Assembly: GCA_029891385.1 (NCBI GenBank)
Contig: CM057224.1
Location: forward strand, 32,741,005 to 32,805,004
Reading direction: 5' to 3'
Source of the DNA: Erythroxylum novogranatense
Taxonomy: Eukaryota > Streptophyta > Magnoliopsida > Malpighiales > Erythroxylaceae
DNA length: 64,000 bases
The first letter of the stretch is position 1. Each line of letters starts with the position of its first letter. A program made the position numbers and the translations under genes. Below, one piece after another: positions 34,009 to 46,400 of this stretch. The notes under the pieces are model-generated. The model saw only the letters and a list, made by a program, of their open reading frames with translations. It was not told the origin of the DNA and did not search any database.

Positions 34009-36443
34009 ACACCTCAGATAAATATTGTCCAGAATCTAGTACACAATCAACACAATTCAGTACAGTTCAATAAGATCGCAATACAGTTCAATAATGTACA
34101 AAACTATAAGGTGAGACCATCTTAGGTTAATCATAGTATGCTCTAAACAGATATTGCCTTGATGTCCCGGCAATGTTTGGATGCTGTCGTTCAATGTACT
34201 CCTCTATACATACAATACATACACATATCACAATATTGTATCATTTTGTATTCAGTAATGCTCATTCATATACAATAACTATGTACAATGCATGTTCACG
34301 ACAATTTCGGGTTTCTTATCATTTATTTTGTCACAAAAATCATTCGAATATCCGCATTCCATTGATCAACTCATATTTGTTTAAAAGTATACTTTCAGGT
34401 CCATTTTGTACAATTAATTTCATCAGGAAAGTGAAGGAATTTGGTAAAACTTTCTTCTAAAAAAATTATTCTTCTATGTCTTAAGTCTCTATTGATACTA
34501 AGATTATTCAATTTGGTTCATTAATCAATGAGTTATACACAAAATACCACAAACTGTGCACATTTGAAAGTTTGGCTAATGCATGTTCATGCATTCAAGT
34601 TTTACGCCTCATATCTCTCAATTCCAATATCCAAAAATTACAAAATTTATACCAATTTAAAAATAAGAGAATAAGCTACAAATTTGGTGAAGACACCTCA
34701 GTCTAATTTGGCCTAGATCAATATAGTTTATTCAATAACCACAGGACGTGAGTTCTGTCTCTGGTAGTGCTCAGCTTAAGCTAAGACGCAATTACATACC
34801 AATTTTGAAAATCTTAGAGACAGAATTAAAAGTCGACTTCTTCAAGAAAGTTGTAGACATATGTCTAAATTAAGAATAAACTCATTCAAAAATCTACAAC
34901 TCAAGTTATAATTAGAACACCGAAGCATGTTCATGAAAATTTTCCAGTTCATAACATTCCAGCAGACTTCTACACATTCATCATATCAATCACTTTCAAA
35001 TTAATTTAGATAACTCGAAATTTTTATGTAGAGAAAGAAAAATGTCTTAGGAATCTATTGATTCAAGTTTCAAGTCATTTGGAGTTCGGATGAAAAAGTT
35101 ATAGCCAAAAGACTTAGGGTTATTCAATGAAATACCTAGTTTATAACCCATACATGTAAACCACCACCTTTCCTCTCTCTAGAACGCAGACTTCATCTTC
35201 TCCACTGAAAACTCTTTTTTGTTTCCACTTTTACACTTCATACCTACTACATCCATTATGTTAACCAACTTTCCTACTCTCCTTTCAGTTCAATAACTCA
35301 CAACAAATCAAAAAATCCAAAGTTCATACTTAATCATCAAATCTAAAATCTCACCTTCACTTTCTTCCTCTACTGTATTTTTATAACTTCTGCACCTTTC
35401 TCTTTTTTTTCCCTTCATATCAGCCCATGTTTTCTATCATCTTACTCCTTAAAACACAACACATCATTATGCTCTATGTCTTCTTTAACTCTAACCTCAT
35501 TTAAATCCATCTCTAACAATACCCAAACATTTATGCATATACAATGAAAAATAGAGCACGTATTTATCGACTTTTTTGCATATATGGTTCTGCATGTGTT
35601 TTAATATCCAACAATTACCTCATCTAAATCTTCATTTCATCATATAGTTTCATTCTTTTCATCTCAAATGCAAAATCAAATACAACACCCAAAAAAAACA
35701 ACATTATTCCTGGTTTTTGCATCACTTTCTACATCTTTTTTGCATTTTTTAACATCAATTTACAACCCAAAAACGTACACACATGTACCCATCCACAAGC
35801 ATGAAAACATCATCTCTTTGTCATTTATCCTTATTATAACCATGAAAATGAAAGCACAACTTACTTGTTTCTAGCAAAAACTCCAATAATAAGAGTAGAC
35901 AAAGCTTTTGGTGGGTCAAGGAAACAGCAAGAATCAACGATAAAACAATATATATGGACTAGTTTTGGTGATGTATAAGCAAGGAGAGTTTTTGTTTTTA
36001 TCAAAAACTTCACTGTGAATAAACAACAGCAGAGGAAAACTTCACCGAATTCACATGACATTTTGCATGTTTGATGCGTGTCACTATATAATGCCACCAC
36101 TTGTCACAATTTAATTAGTCTATTTTTTTTTCTTAATCTAAAAAAATATCCCAAATTTTCACAAATTTCAAAAAAATCACCAAAAATCCAAAATAATTAG
36201 ATTATTCTCCAAATAAATTTTCCGCTCAAAAAGTTCACAATTCACAATTTAATTTCATTTCATAACAATTAATTATACCCAATATTGTCAATAAATGCAT
36301 TTACAAATAATTGTAATGTGTCAGATCAATAATGTCATGTATGTGTATGCACATTATGCATAAACATGAATTATGCTTCCTAATTTCTCATTAATCACTA
36401 ATAATCACCATTTTAATCTTAATTCAAGTGACAAGATGTTACA
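34009..36443 (-). mobile_element. LTR D, right part of the split solo LTR
   Basis: Continues LTR D after the A insertion and ends ACAAGATGTTACA. The flank GGTAT (36444-36448) matches 8598-8602. I see no gene inside. The region is G-poor on the plus strand like the other long LTRs. There is no internal coding region or second LTR of D in the window. Confidence 0.75.
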
Positions 36444-36530
36444 GGTATTTTGCTCAAAGGATCTGTACCCAAAGAGCAAATGGTTTTGAGATTAACCCAT
36501 TTAACTTGTGGGTTGATGTGAGCAAAGAAA
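36444..36530 (-). pseudogene. LINE ORF2 upstream fragment
   Basis: On the minus strand this reads ISKPFALWVQIL, stop, AKY, the conserved block just before the zinc-binding region in plant LINEs. It joins in frame across the D insertion to HFDSQNIPEV near 8590. The match ends near 36530, where the LINE is 5'-truncated, as is usual for LINE copies. Confidence 0.7.
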
Positions 36531-37200
36531 AAATATAATATTTTTATGAAAATTCTTCTTTTTAATACTTTCTCTTATAAAAGGATTTTACACTAGTATT
36601 ATCTTATTTTTAAACTTACTGGGATGTAATTTGTTTATGTAGTTAGTATTTTTCATATGCATCTTTTTAATTTAGATGAATATATTCGGGTTCTCTTTAA
36701 TTTAAGAGGGAATGATTTTAAGTTGTAAAGTTATTTTGCAATATTTATGCATCCATTATATGGCTCTTCAAGAATAGTTACAAGTATAGAGCAGATCTCG
36801 TTGCATGACTCAATAACAACATGCATGTAAATATCAAGCGATTTTTTTATACAATACAAACTGAATCAAGGAGGAAATTCCCATTAATTTTTACTAATAC
36901 TAGTTTTAGTTGCCTCAATATTGTCAAATGTCAAACCATGTGTTATATGTTGTGACTATTGTTTGTTGAATGAAATAAAATAGAATAAAGTTTTGTGTTG
37001 TCTATCTCATGTACGTGTTTCTAGGATTTCAACAACATGGAATGAAATTTTGTATTGTTTTGGATCTCAAATTTGAATAAAATGCTACGTTGTCTCATGT
37101 CTTTGTTGATTAGAATTAGTGAATGAAAGATTAAAATTAGCGTCAAAATCATAGGGAATAATTAGTGAATTAAAGATCAAAATTATTTTGTGCACAAATT
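36531..37200. other. AT-rich intergenic DNA, no gene seen
   Basis: A/T-rich sequence without a convincing reading frame, RNA gene or repeat boundary. It lies between the LINE remnant and the tandem repeat that precedes the hAT remnant. Confidence 0.5.
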
Positions 37201-37214
37201 GGGTTATATATTGT

Positions 37215-37715
37215 CACAAAATAGTTATCATAAAATGAGTTATAAATTGAATTGCATAATCTATAAAATAAATTAATTTATGGTTGAATTATATAATTAC
37301 ACAAAATGAGTTACGATTTTGAATTTATGATTAAATTATGTAACTATATAAAATGAGTTATAGTTGTGTTTATAGTTAAATTATGTATCATACAAAATAA
37401 GTAATAGTTATAACTTTATGGTTGAACTATGTAATCATACAAAACGAGTAATAGTTGTGTGTTTACATTTGAATTATTTAATCACATAAAATAGGTTATC
37501 TATAATTGTTAATTTCTAATTAAATCATGTAATATAAAACAATGGGTTATAGTTATGATTTTATAATTGAATTATACTCACATAAAATGGATTATAGTTG
37601 TGATTTTATATTTGAATTAGGTAATAACACAAAACAAAGTTATAGTTGTGAATTTATGGTTAAATTATGTAATAAAACAAAACAAGTTATAGTTGTTAAT
37701 TTATGTAATACTCAA
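37215..37715 (+). repeat. Degenerate tandem repeat, unit about 55-60 bp
   Basis: About eight or nine imperfect units with the consensus ACAAAATGAGTTATAGTTGT, then a variable TTTATGGTTGAATTATGTAAT part. Units differ in length and sequence, so the array is old. A short open frame at 37542-37775 is only a translation of this repeat. Confidence 0.75.
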
Positions 37716-37939
37716 CATGAGAATTTCTTGGATAAAATGTGCTTAAGCATCAAATTTTTTAGGAATTGTTTATAAACTTGCATATCTATATAATATGATT
37801 ATTCGAAAATGTTGTTACTCTATTTGTTCCTATTATTTTACATAAATTTATTTTGATATGAATTTATTAAGTTAATTTTGATATATATTCTTCTTCTTTT
37901 ATAAATAAATAGAGAAAAGTTCAAGTACTCCAGATAATT

Positions 37940-39335
37940 TAGCCACTTCAAGAAGATTCAATGATCCAACTTGAACTTATGCTAGATTGGCTCCTAGAAT
38001 GAATAACCATATTATTTATTTATAATATAACAAGTGTTTAAAAGGTGGGGGAATCACAAGATTAAAAAAGCATTTAGCTGAGATCAAAGGTGATATTGAG
38101 CCTTGTAAGAAAGAGTCATAATGTGAAATGGAAAATGAAAATTTTGTTTAAAGAATATCAGCAAGAGAAAAATAGAAGACAAAAATTAAATTATGGAATT
38201 GATAGTAGAATTTCTTTTCCTTTTGGTCAAGATGACAGTGAGGATATTGAAAGTAGTTTTCCTACCCAACATAAAGGGAATGTTGCACCTAATGTGAGAA
38301 AATGAATAAGACATGTATTTAACTTTTTTACATTATGAACAACTCTTGAAGCTCAGCTTTTAATCTGCTAGATGAAGGTATGATTAAGGTATATCATTCA
38401 ATGCTGCTCAATCTTATTATTATCAACCTTTAATGGATATTATTGCCTTGTACAATCCAATATATAAAGCTCCTTCAATTAATAACTTTAGAGGTAAACT
38501 TTTGATTAACTTAATTTGTGATAAACAATTATTTGGATGAAGAATAATAACTTGGGTAACTTATGGGTGTTCAATCATATGTCATAGTTGGACGAATAAA
38601 AAAACAAGAGCTTATTATCAATTTTTTGGTTTATTTTGCTAAGGAGACAATGTCTTTGAAATCTATTGAAATGCTTATACTCTGTTTCAGATAATTGATG
38701 AAATTGTGAATAAAATTGGAAAGAAAATATTGTTCAGTTTATTATTGACAATTATTCTACTTACAAAGTAGCTAGAAAAAGATTGTAAAGCATGTATAAT
38801 TCTTTTTATTGGACTGCTTGTGTTACACATTTCATAGACTTGATGTTAAAAAATATAGATGTAAAAAAAATTTATATCATTGATGAAACTGTGCATAAAG
38901 CAACAAAAAGATCAAGTTTATCTATAATTATTCATTTGTGCTAAACTTGATGAGAAAGGATTTTACCAATAGTAAAAATTTGTGTCGTTAGGTTATTACA
39001 AGATTTGTGACTAATTTCTTATCACTTCAGTGTTTTGTTATAATAAAGAAACAGTTAAGCCAAATGTTTACAAGTGATAAGTAAGTTGTAGCTCAACATT
39101 CTAGATCTAATGTTGGATTCGAAGTTTATATAATTGTACTTAAAGATAAATTTTAGTCTCAATATCAATTTGTTATCTGAATTTATGAGCCTTTGGTGAT
39201 AGTAATTTGTCTACCTAATAGTGATAAGAAAGTGACAATAAGTTATTTTTATGACATTGTGGAGAGGGCGAAGGAAGCAATCAAGGACAATCTAAAAATA
39301 AGATTTCTTTTACACACCTTATCTTACAATCATCA
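37940..39335 (+). pseudogene. Decayed hAT-type transposase (BED and DUF659)
   Basis: The plus strand shows, in broken frames, the order seen in plant hAT-like DUF659 proteins. A BED-like zinc finger remnant (KGGGITRLKKHLAEIKGDIE, near 38040-38105) comes first. The DUF659 region is at about 38395-38830: FNAAQSYYYQPLMDIIALYN, then WVTYGCSIICHSWTNKKTRA and a region around DEIVNKIGKK. The later part near 38930-39300 has VLNLMRKDFT, ITRFVTNFLSLQ and IVLKDKF. Many stops and frameshifts make it inactive. The family catalyses cut-and-paste transposition, but some members are domesticated; nothing suggests that here. I could not find terminal inverted repeats. Confidence 0.75.
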
Positions 39336-40600
39336 ATGAGTGATGAGAAAGATAACTTTACTCTCTACTGCTTGCTACTAGGGCATTAGTTAACGTTAGT
39401 AAGAGAATGTTGTTAACTATTACAACAATTGTTGCCCGTGAGATGATGTAAGATTCCTTAAGCTCACAAATGGAGGTTTGTAAGGATGCGAATATCTATT
39501 GTTATTCGTCAACGAGGCAAACATATATTTTTACACTTATGTTACTTGTTAAAGATTAAGCTTCACTTTATTTTGTTTATAAGGTTACTTTGTCTTATTG
39601 TTGCTTAGTGGGGCCAATTCAAAAGTAATGTTCTAAAATTGCAAAGAACTACAATTTAAATTCTAAGTCAATATGTGAATGTAACTAGGTATGAAATAAA
39701 TTTAAGCACATCTAAGTTCATTCATTTCAAGAAAATGAATAAATTAGAATACAAAAGATTGAAAAACTTGATCTTTATTCGATACAGTTTAAAGCTTTGA
39801 GAAAGATACGTTATTATACTACTTAAGTTAATACTCAGAAGACTCTAAAGAGAGAATTTGAATAATGAAGACAATAAAAGATGGATAAGGATTCCAATTG
39901 AAAACAAGATGTTGGTCTGCTTTTGAAAAACTCAAATGAATCGAAAGCATTTGATTTTGAGAGAAGTCAGATTGGATTTTCGTGTTCAATATATATAATT
40001 TGTCAGTATTTTTAAAAATGAAAAGAAAATATAAAATAATTTCAAATAAACAAAACAACTTCCAAGAAAATTTTAAATTATAAAAAATTGATATAGAAAA
40101 GAAAAATTTTAAAAGACGTCGATGTCTTCTACCTGTAAGAAATTAGGGTCGTCAACTTCTAGTAGATTATATCGAATTCTTTCCCTTCAAGTAAGTCTAA
40201 CAAAGGATAATTCAACTCCAATTACCATAAATGGCAATATTTTCCAACTCCTTTCCCCTTTTCCTGTGCAGGACCCACATAGCCGTTTACATGAGTTCCA
40301 GCAGATTTGACTTGGTAACAATAATTATTACACGACTTCTCCAGAATACGAAGTGCAACAATAATTTGCTCCAATGTTTGAGAAACTTGGTGATACGTAA
40401 GTGCGAACCTCCACTCGGATTCTGAAGAAAATGAAAGAAAATAGAGAAAGATATGAATAAAGGGATAAGCATACAATTTCCTTAATGCTATTATTTATAT
40501 CTAAGTATGTTTTGGCCAAGATGTGATCACCCTTTAACCTACTCCAGTTATAAAAGCAAGAAGAGGCGCTCACTTGGACACGGCCGACATTTTGTGGGCA
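39336..40600. other. Intergenic DNA and probable 3' UTR of the MSL10-like gene
   Basis: No separate gene is supported. The part next to 40600 lies directly downstream of the stop codon of the minus-strand channel gene and probably holds its 3' untranslated region. I could not place a polyadenylation site with confidence. Confidence 0.4.
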
Positions 40601-43159
40601 TCAACTTTGTACATTCAGCTCCTCAAAAATCTTCTTCATTTCAACTACGAGTTCAGTCCTCCTCCTGATCTTCTCGGCAAAATCATGGAAGTTCATGGTA
40701 TGAGTGCAATAAATAATCAGTTTTAACTTACTCTCATCTTCCATTTCCCTCAAGACAATACTGTGGCTTGGATACCAGTGTGAGCAATTCGTCTCCAAAT
40801 ATCTGCCACAACAAAATAACACCAATCGCAACTGGATTTTTAAAAGGGCAGAGGCGTATTTTAATCATCAAATGGTGAAAAATATTTTCAAGCAAAGAGT
40901 TCCATCAACTTACCTCTTAACCTTTTCTTTTAGCCGCCCAATTTTTTCCATTGGTGTATTGAAATCAATTGCAAACTCCAAAGATTCACCCATATCAGGG
41001 CTTCTGTAATAATTGCTGATGGGCTTTGTAGCTAAAACTGAGTTTGGGTAGTAAATCTTTTCATTATCGAGTTTCAAGAAAACCGTTGTTAGGATATCCA
41101 TTTCTTCAACCACGAGCTGTCAAGTTTCATGTGAAACAGGCTGGTTAGATTTTTCCAATCGTGACAAAGGAAGCAAGTGGAAGAAGAAAGGAAAAGAAGG
41201 TTAAAAAAACTTACAGGAACGCCATCAACAACACAACGATCACCAACATCAAATGGGTGCACCCCAAATATAAATATAGAAGCCTCAAATATAGTCTTAA
41301 AGGTGTTACCAAATGCAAAAGCTGCAGCTGTTAGGAATATGGCAATAGTTTCCGACTTGGTAATATTCATCAAAAGAAGCCAGATAATAATGGTTACAAC
41401 CACCACTACCGCTGACAAGACTTTATTCAATTGTGTAGTTGCCATTCTGGTGTCATGTAAAGTCTGAGCAAGCCTCTTCCTTTCCTTGTAAAACCCCAAC
41501 TGTAAAGATATCGCAGAATCACTTTCGGAACTCAAAACAAGACAAATTTAGTTGCAGAACATTGAATGCATGTAGTCAATTTTTCCTATAGTTTCAACCT
41601 GTCAGTAAATGGACAATCAGCATTGCGATGCTACTGCCAAAACTCCCACCATCTTATCAAGAAGCAGAACATCCAAGACATGTAGAGCTAATAGAATTTT
41701 TCTGAAGTTAAAATGAAACAGCTATTCCAATGGAGTTCTTCCTACTTAACGAATTTGTCTTACCACCCAATCGGTCAAAGATTTTCTATCAATATGTCCA
41801 GTCTGCCATCCATCAAACATAGGAAATACAATGTCGAGTTCCTCCCTTGGCAAGAACCGTCGGAGGTCATCCTCAGAAATGTATCTGCATGGGAAGAAAA
41901 AGAATATCAGAAGCTGGGAAATACATTTAACAACATGATATCCATAACAATCAAATTTTTTGTTCTCACTTGCAACCAGGCTCAGCAACATTCCTGAAAA
42001 TGTGATATGCAGCAGCAATTGCTTCCATTTCACTGCTAATCATTTCTTCATTATTCTCATCATCCTGATCATAGGAGACAGTAGGAAAACCAAAATTTAT
42101 CACACCGTCTACCAAAGCCTTCATAGTCCAACTTGAGATTTCTTCTTTCTTCATCTTATAGACCTTTCCCAAGTCAATCGATTTTCTGTTGGTAACCCTT
42201 TTATACTTTTTGCCATATCTAGAGTTGCCACCCACCAGACATTGCTCAATGAGTGGAGGCCCTAAAAGGGTTGTCAAAATATAGCCTTGAAAGCTTAATA
42301 GTTGAATTCTATCAAAGAATGCATGCACCCGAAATTTAGACGATACAATTTCAAGCAACACCGTCTTTAAAAGCCAGAAAAATGTTCCAACAAGAAGCGC
42401 AATAAGAGTCCACGTTATCAACTTTAGAATCTTTTTGGCAGTCTCAGATCTTTCAACTCCTTGATTAAACAAACAAACCCAAACAAGAAGTACTAGACCA
42501 ATCCAAATAAATACCTGAACACTCCTCTTCAAGCAGTGAACAAAAGGCAGATCCTTTATCCTCATCATATAGTTTCTCTCATTGATAAAAACAATAACTC
42601 GCAACAACCAGCTAGTGGCCAACATGCCACAGAAAGTCACCATCCCCAACATACACCACTTCCAAAAATTCAACTTCCAAATAACAGTCTTTCTAAGTTC
42701 TTCAACAGTCAAGCTAGCCACAAAACAGCCCATGATACACAAACTTGCCATCCACTCGATCAAAATTCCAGCTTTTAATTTACTCGTCTTCTCTTTTTTT
42801 GATTTAACTTTCTTGTAGATCTCCTCTTCGTAATCATCGTACTCTTCAATTACCTGTGCCTTTGAATGCTGTGACTCGCCGAGATAGCTACGTGGCTTTG
42901 AATATACTGATCTCTGAACACTTCTCCTCCTGAGAATCTCTGCAGCATCTTCAGACATATCAGAACCTGCATCTTCAGATATATCAGAACCTGAATCTTT
43001 TGGCCTCGACTGATCATTTGTGGTAGTTTCAGTGTCAACAATGGCATCTGCTTTTGCTCCATTACTTGGGATAGTAATAGCCAATTCTCCCCCATCGTTG
43101 GTTCTTTTCTGTGACAGGCTTCTCTTGTCTTCTTCGCCTCTCTCTACATCATCCATCAA
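40601..43159 (-). CDS. MSL10: MscS-like mechanosensitive ion channel, MSL10 type
   Basis: A probably intact gene of five coding exons: 43159-41970, 41884-41764, 41499-41215, 41116-40914, 40802-40601. All introns have GT...AG ends and the frames join without a break (666 aa). The protein has an acidic soluble N-terminus (1-125, with VQRSVYSKPRS and EEEIYKKVK, typical of MSL9/MSL10). Predicted membrane helices lie at about 130-150, 168-192, 213-231, 247-268, 464-481 and 487-516. The long loop carries FFDRIQ and SSWTMKALVDGVI. The pore helix and MscS beta domain follow (HPFDVGDRCVVDG at 518-530, KPISNYYRSPDMGES at 563-577). Plant MSL10 relatives sit in the plasma membrane and pass ions, mostly anions, when membrane tension rises. 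At 666 aa it is somewhat shorter than Arabidopsis MSL10. MSL9 or another class member is the main alternative name. Confidence 0.93.
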
Positions 43160-43480
43160 AACCCTGCAACTTTGCTATGATTAGCTACTAAGTTTCTAAA
43201 CATTTCTGCAAAAACAGGCAACATTTTCAACTTTAAATATGAAAATTTTACCTTTTGAAGGAGACAATGTATGATAAACAATTTTTTGTGATCAGTCCAA
43301 CTCGGCAAGCATTGAGCACAATAGAAACAGAGATGTAGCTAAAAAGAGAAATGAAAAACAGAGAATGATAGAGTTGAGACCAGAGATTGATACGCAGTAG
43401 ATGCTAACGAGAGTCTCTTTCTCCGGCTTGCGTGGAATGCGACTGGAAGGTGATCAAGTAGCTTACAACAGAATAGACGC
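43160..43480 (-). promoter_or_regulatory. 5' UTR with a probable leader intron of the MSL10-like gene
   Basis: Upstream of the ATG at 43159 the minus strand has a good acceptor, AAAGTTGCAG, ending at 43164. A good donor, TTCAAAAGGTAAAATT, has its GT at 43251-43250. An 88-bp leader intron is therefore likely. The promoter lies upstream of about 43480. I could not pick a certain TATA box. Confidence 0.5.
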
Positions 43481-43499
43481 AGACGCCAGGACAAAAGCA

Positions 43500-46400
43500 A
43501 GTCAAGTGACAAAAATAGTTAACAATGACCACAAAAAAAATGTTATAAATATCTAATGTCATTATTCTTTATACTCATCGCGTGTTGCCGTAATATCGAT
43601 TAGCGTATGTTCTAAAGACGATCGATTAGTTACACTGTTATATTTTAATGATATAATTATTTAAATATATATTTTATTATATACATTATAAATAAAATAC
43701 AATATGATATTCGTATCTTATTTATATATTATTTTAATCATTATTTTATTAAAACTGGATTTTTTAAAGTTAAAAATATGAACTATTTTTATTGGGAAAT
43801 AATATTAATACAACCTAAAAGACTATCTTTTTTCTCATGAATGAATTAGTCAATTTAATATACCAAAGTCTGAAAATACTTAAATAAACATGCGGATGCT
43901 TGTTAAATGACAAATTCACTGAATTGACCTTATATGAGAAATTTATTTAGAATGTTATTTGCATATTTATGAAAATTTGTATTGCTATATATAATATAAC
44001 CAAGTTTTAAATTTAAAATTTAATTTTATAATTATGTTAATAATTTTCTTAATAATATTAAGATTAATAATTAAATTGATTCCTTATTAAATTTTAGAAA
44101 AGTTGCTTCTAAAATTTAAATTAATGATATTTTAATTAGATAACAATTAATTAATTATAATTTCTAAAATTTAAAAATTACGTACTTAATAAAGGTGTTT
44201 CTTAATTCAATTTTAATTTTAATAAATCAAGAAATCAATCTCTAAATAAATAATATAAATTACTTTCTTAATTAAATTTAAAAGTGTTTTATTTAATTTT
44301 AAAAGTAGTTTCTATAATGTTAAATATAGTTTTCTAAGTAAGAAAAATAATTTCCAATTAGATTAGAAATAGTTTTTCTAATTAGATTAGAATGAATTAC
44401 TTATAAAATTTTAAAATTTTTCTAAATTATAATAAGAAGTATAATTTATTGAAGATTGTAACGTAAGCACAAAATATGAAGCTTTGTTTTATTCTAATTA
44501 TTGATATTCATAATCTAAAATAATATTTCCAACTCCTTGGATAATTAAATTAGTTTAAATCAATTGATTCTTAAATAAATTAAATCATTCTTCTAAATAG
44601 AAATTTAACATGATTTGAAAAAAATTCAAATTCAATTGCAAACTATTTCCAATCTTTTTTGACTCATTTAATTTAAATTTATTTTAAAACATAGATATAT
44701 GTTAAAATTGTATGCTTTATATGTATGATATTTTACATGAAATTTTGCATTTGATGAGATGAATAAAATTAAATACCTCGTAAAATATTAAGTACATATT
44801 TTGAAAATAATTGTTGTCTTCTATAGTTATAAGAATAAATCGAATTCTTTTATTGTTAGTCTTCTTGATCAAATTTAAAGTCGCTTTAATCTAATTATGT
44901 TTAGCCTTATAACAATAAATCCTACTTAACTAAATTTGTATAATTTAGATAACGAACTCATGATCATAGAAATTTAGAATCGGGTTTAAAAGTAACATAT
45001 AAGATATATTTTGGCAAGAATTGTAACCTAACGGATCTAAGAGACATGAAATATGATTGATAAAGATGGTATCCACTTAATTTAAGTTTAGTTGTTTTAT
45101 TAAGCAAACTCAAGATCAACTAAATTTGAATAAGATCCTAGTCCACTAGAAAGATTATAGTAGGCGTTCCAAATAATAGTAAGGGCTATTATTTCAAATA
45201 AAATAGTGGAATAGCCAAATAGATTATTAAAATCATGATCTTATTTTATTTTCATGGTATATAACCAATTACTTATTTTCTTAGATTTATATTTTGTTTT
45301 GAGTATAAATTACTTTTGTTTAGTATATGGTAAGTTGTTAGTGAAACAAATTTCTTGGACATTTGTTAAGCTTGAGAAGACTTTCAAAGTTACATAGAAA
45401 AATTGTATATCTATTATGCAATTTTATTATTAATCTTTATTGAGGATTTAATGACAAAATTTTAAACACATATTTCAATACCATATGGATGAAACAATTG
45501 AAATGACATTTCAAGTTGACTAATGTCTAATAAACTTGAATGGCAACATGTAAGGTGAATGTCAATATCATGATAATAAGATGCAAGAAGTTGCATGAGG
45601 TAGAGCTTAAGGTATAATATCTAAATAAAATTGTTTATTCAAATTAGCCTACTAACAGTATAAATATGGAGCACAATTAAAGACTTTGTTATAAGATGTT
45701 GAAAGATTCACTTTCATGATATATTCAAAGAGTTTATCTTAGAGATACTTATGAATTTATCATGTTTACAAGAAAGTTAGTAAGAGTACATGGTAATATA
45801 TTGCTCATAGAGAACAATAATTTATATTTTAATTTTTGAAAAGTATAATTATCCAAGAACAACCCTTGTTGGATATGAGAAGGTAATAGCTTAATTATGA
45901 GAATTAGGTCTATAAAGACAAATATGAAAGTTGATAATGTATTAAAACTATTTAGTGTTTGAGATATTTGATACTTGTGAAGTACTAAAGATGTATGTTA
46001 TTCTATGTATGAGTTGATATTCGAGTTTAAGGTTATATAGATATTAAATTTAGAATTGAATCCTAATTAAGGTATATTTTACTTATAACAATATTATTTT
46101 GAGATTAGAAATGTTCTAGTATAGCATTAGTTGTTCATCGTGCCATAATATTTTTCAGTGGAAATGGTTATTTGGATCGGGATAACTTGGTATAATTCCT
46201 AGGATTATTCAAACATTAATGTACTATAGAATATTAGAGTCATTAGGTATGTAAAAGGAGCTAAAGTTTCATCAAAGATTCAAATATATATTTAGGTAAT
46301 TCCTCTTAATTATGATGATAATTAAGATGACAGTTGTAATATTTAAACAAGTGCCCACTATAGAGAACCTTTTGAAATTCTCCCATTAAACCGTTGTCCC

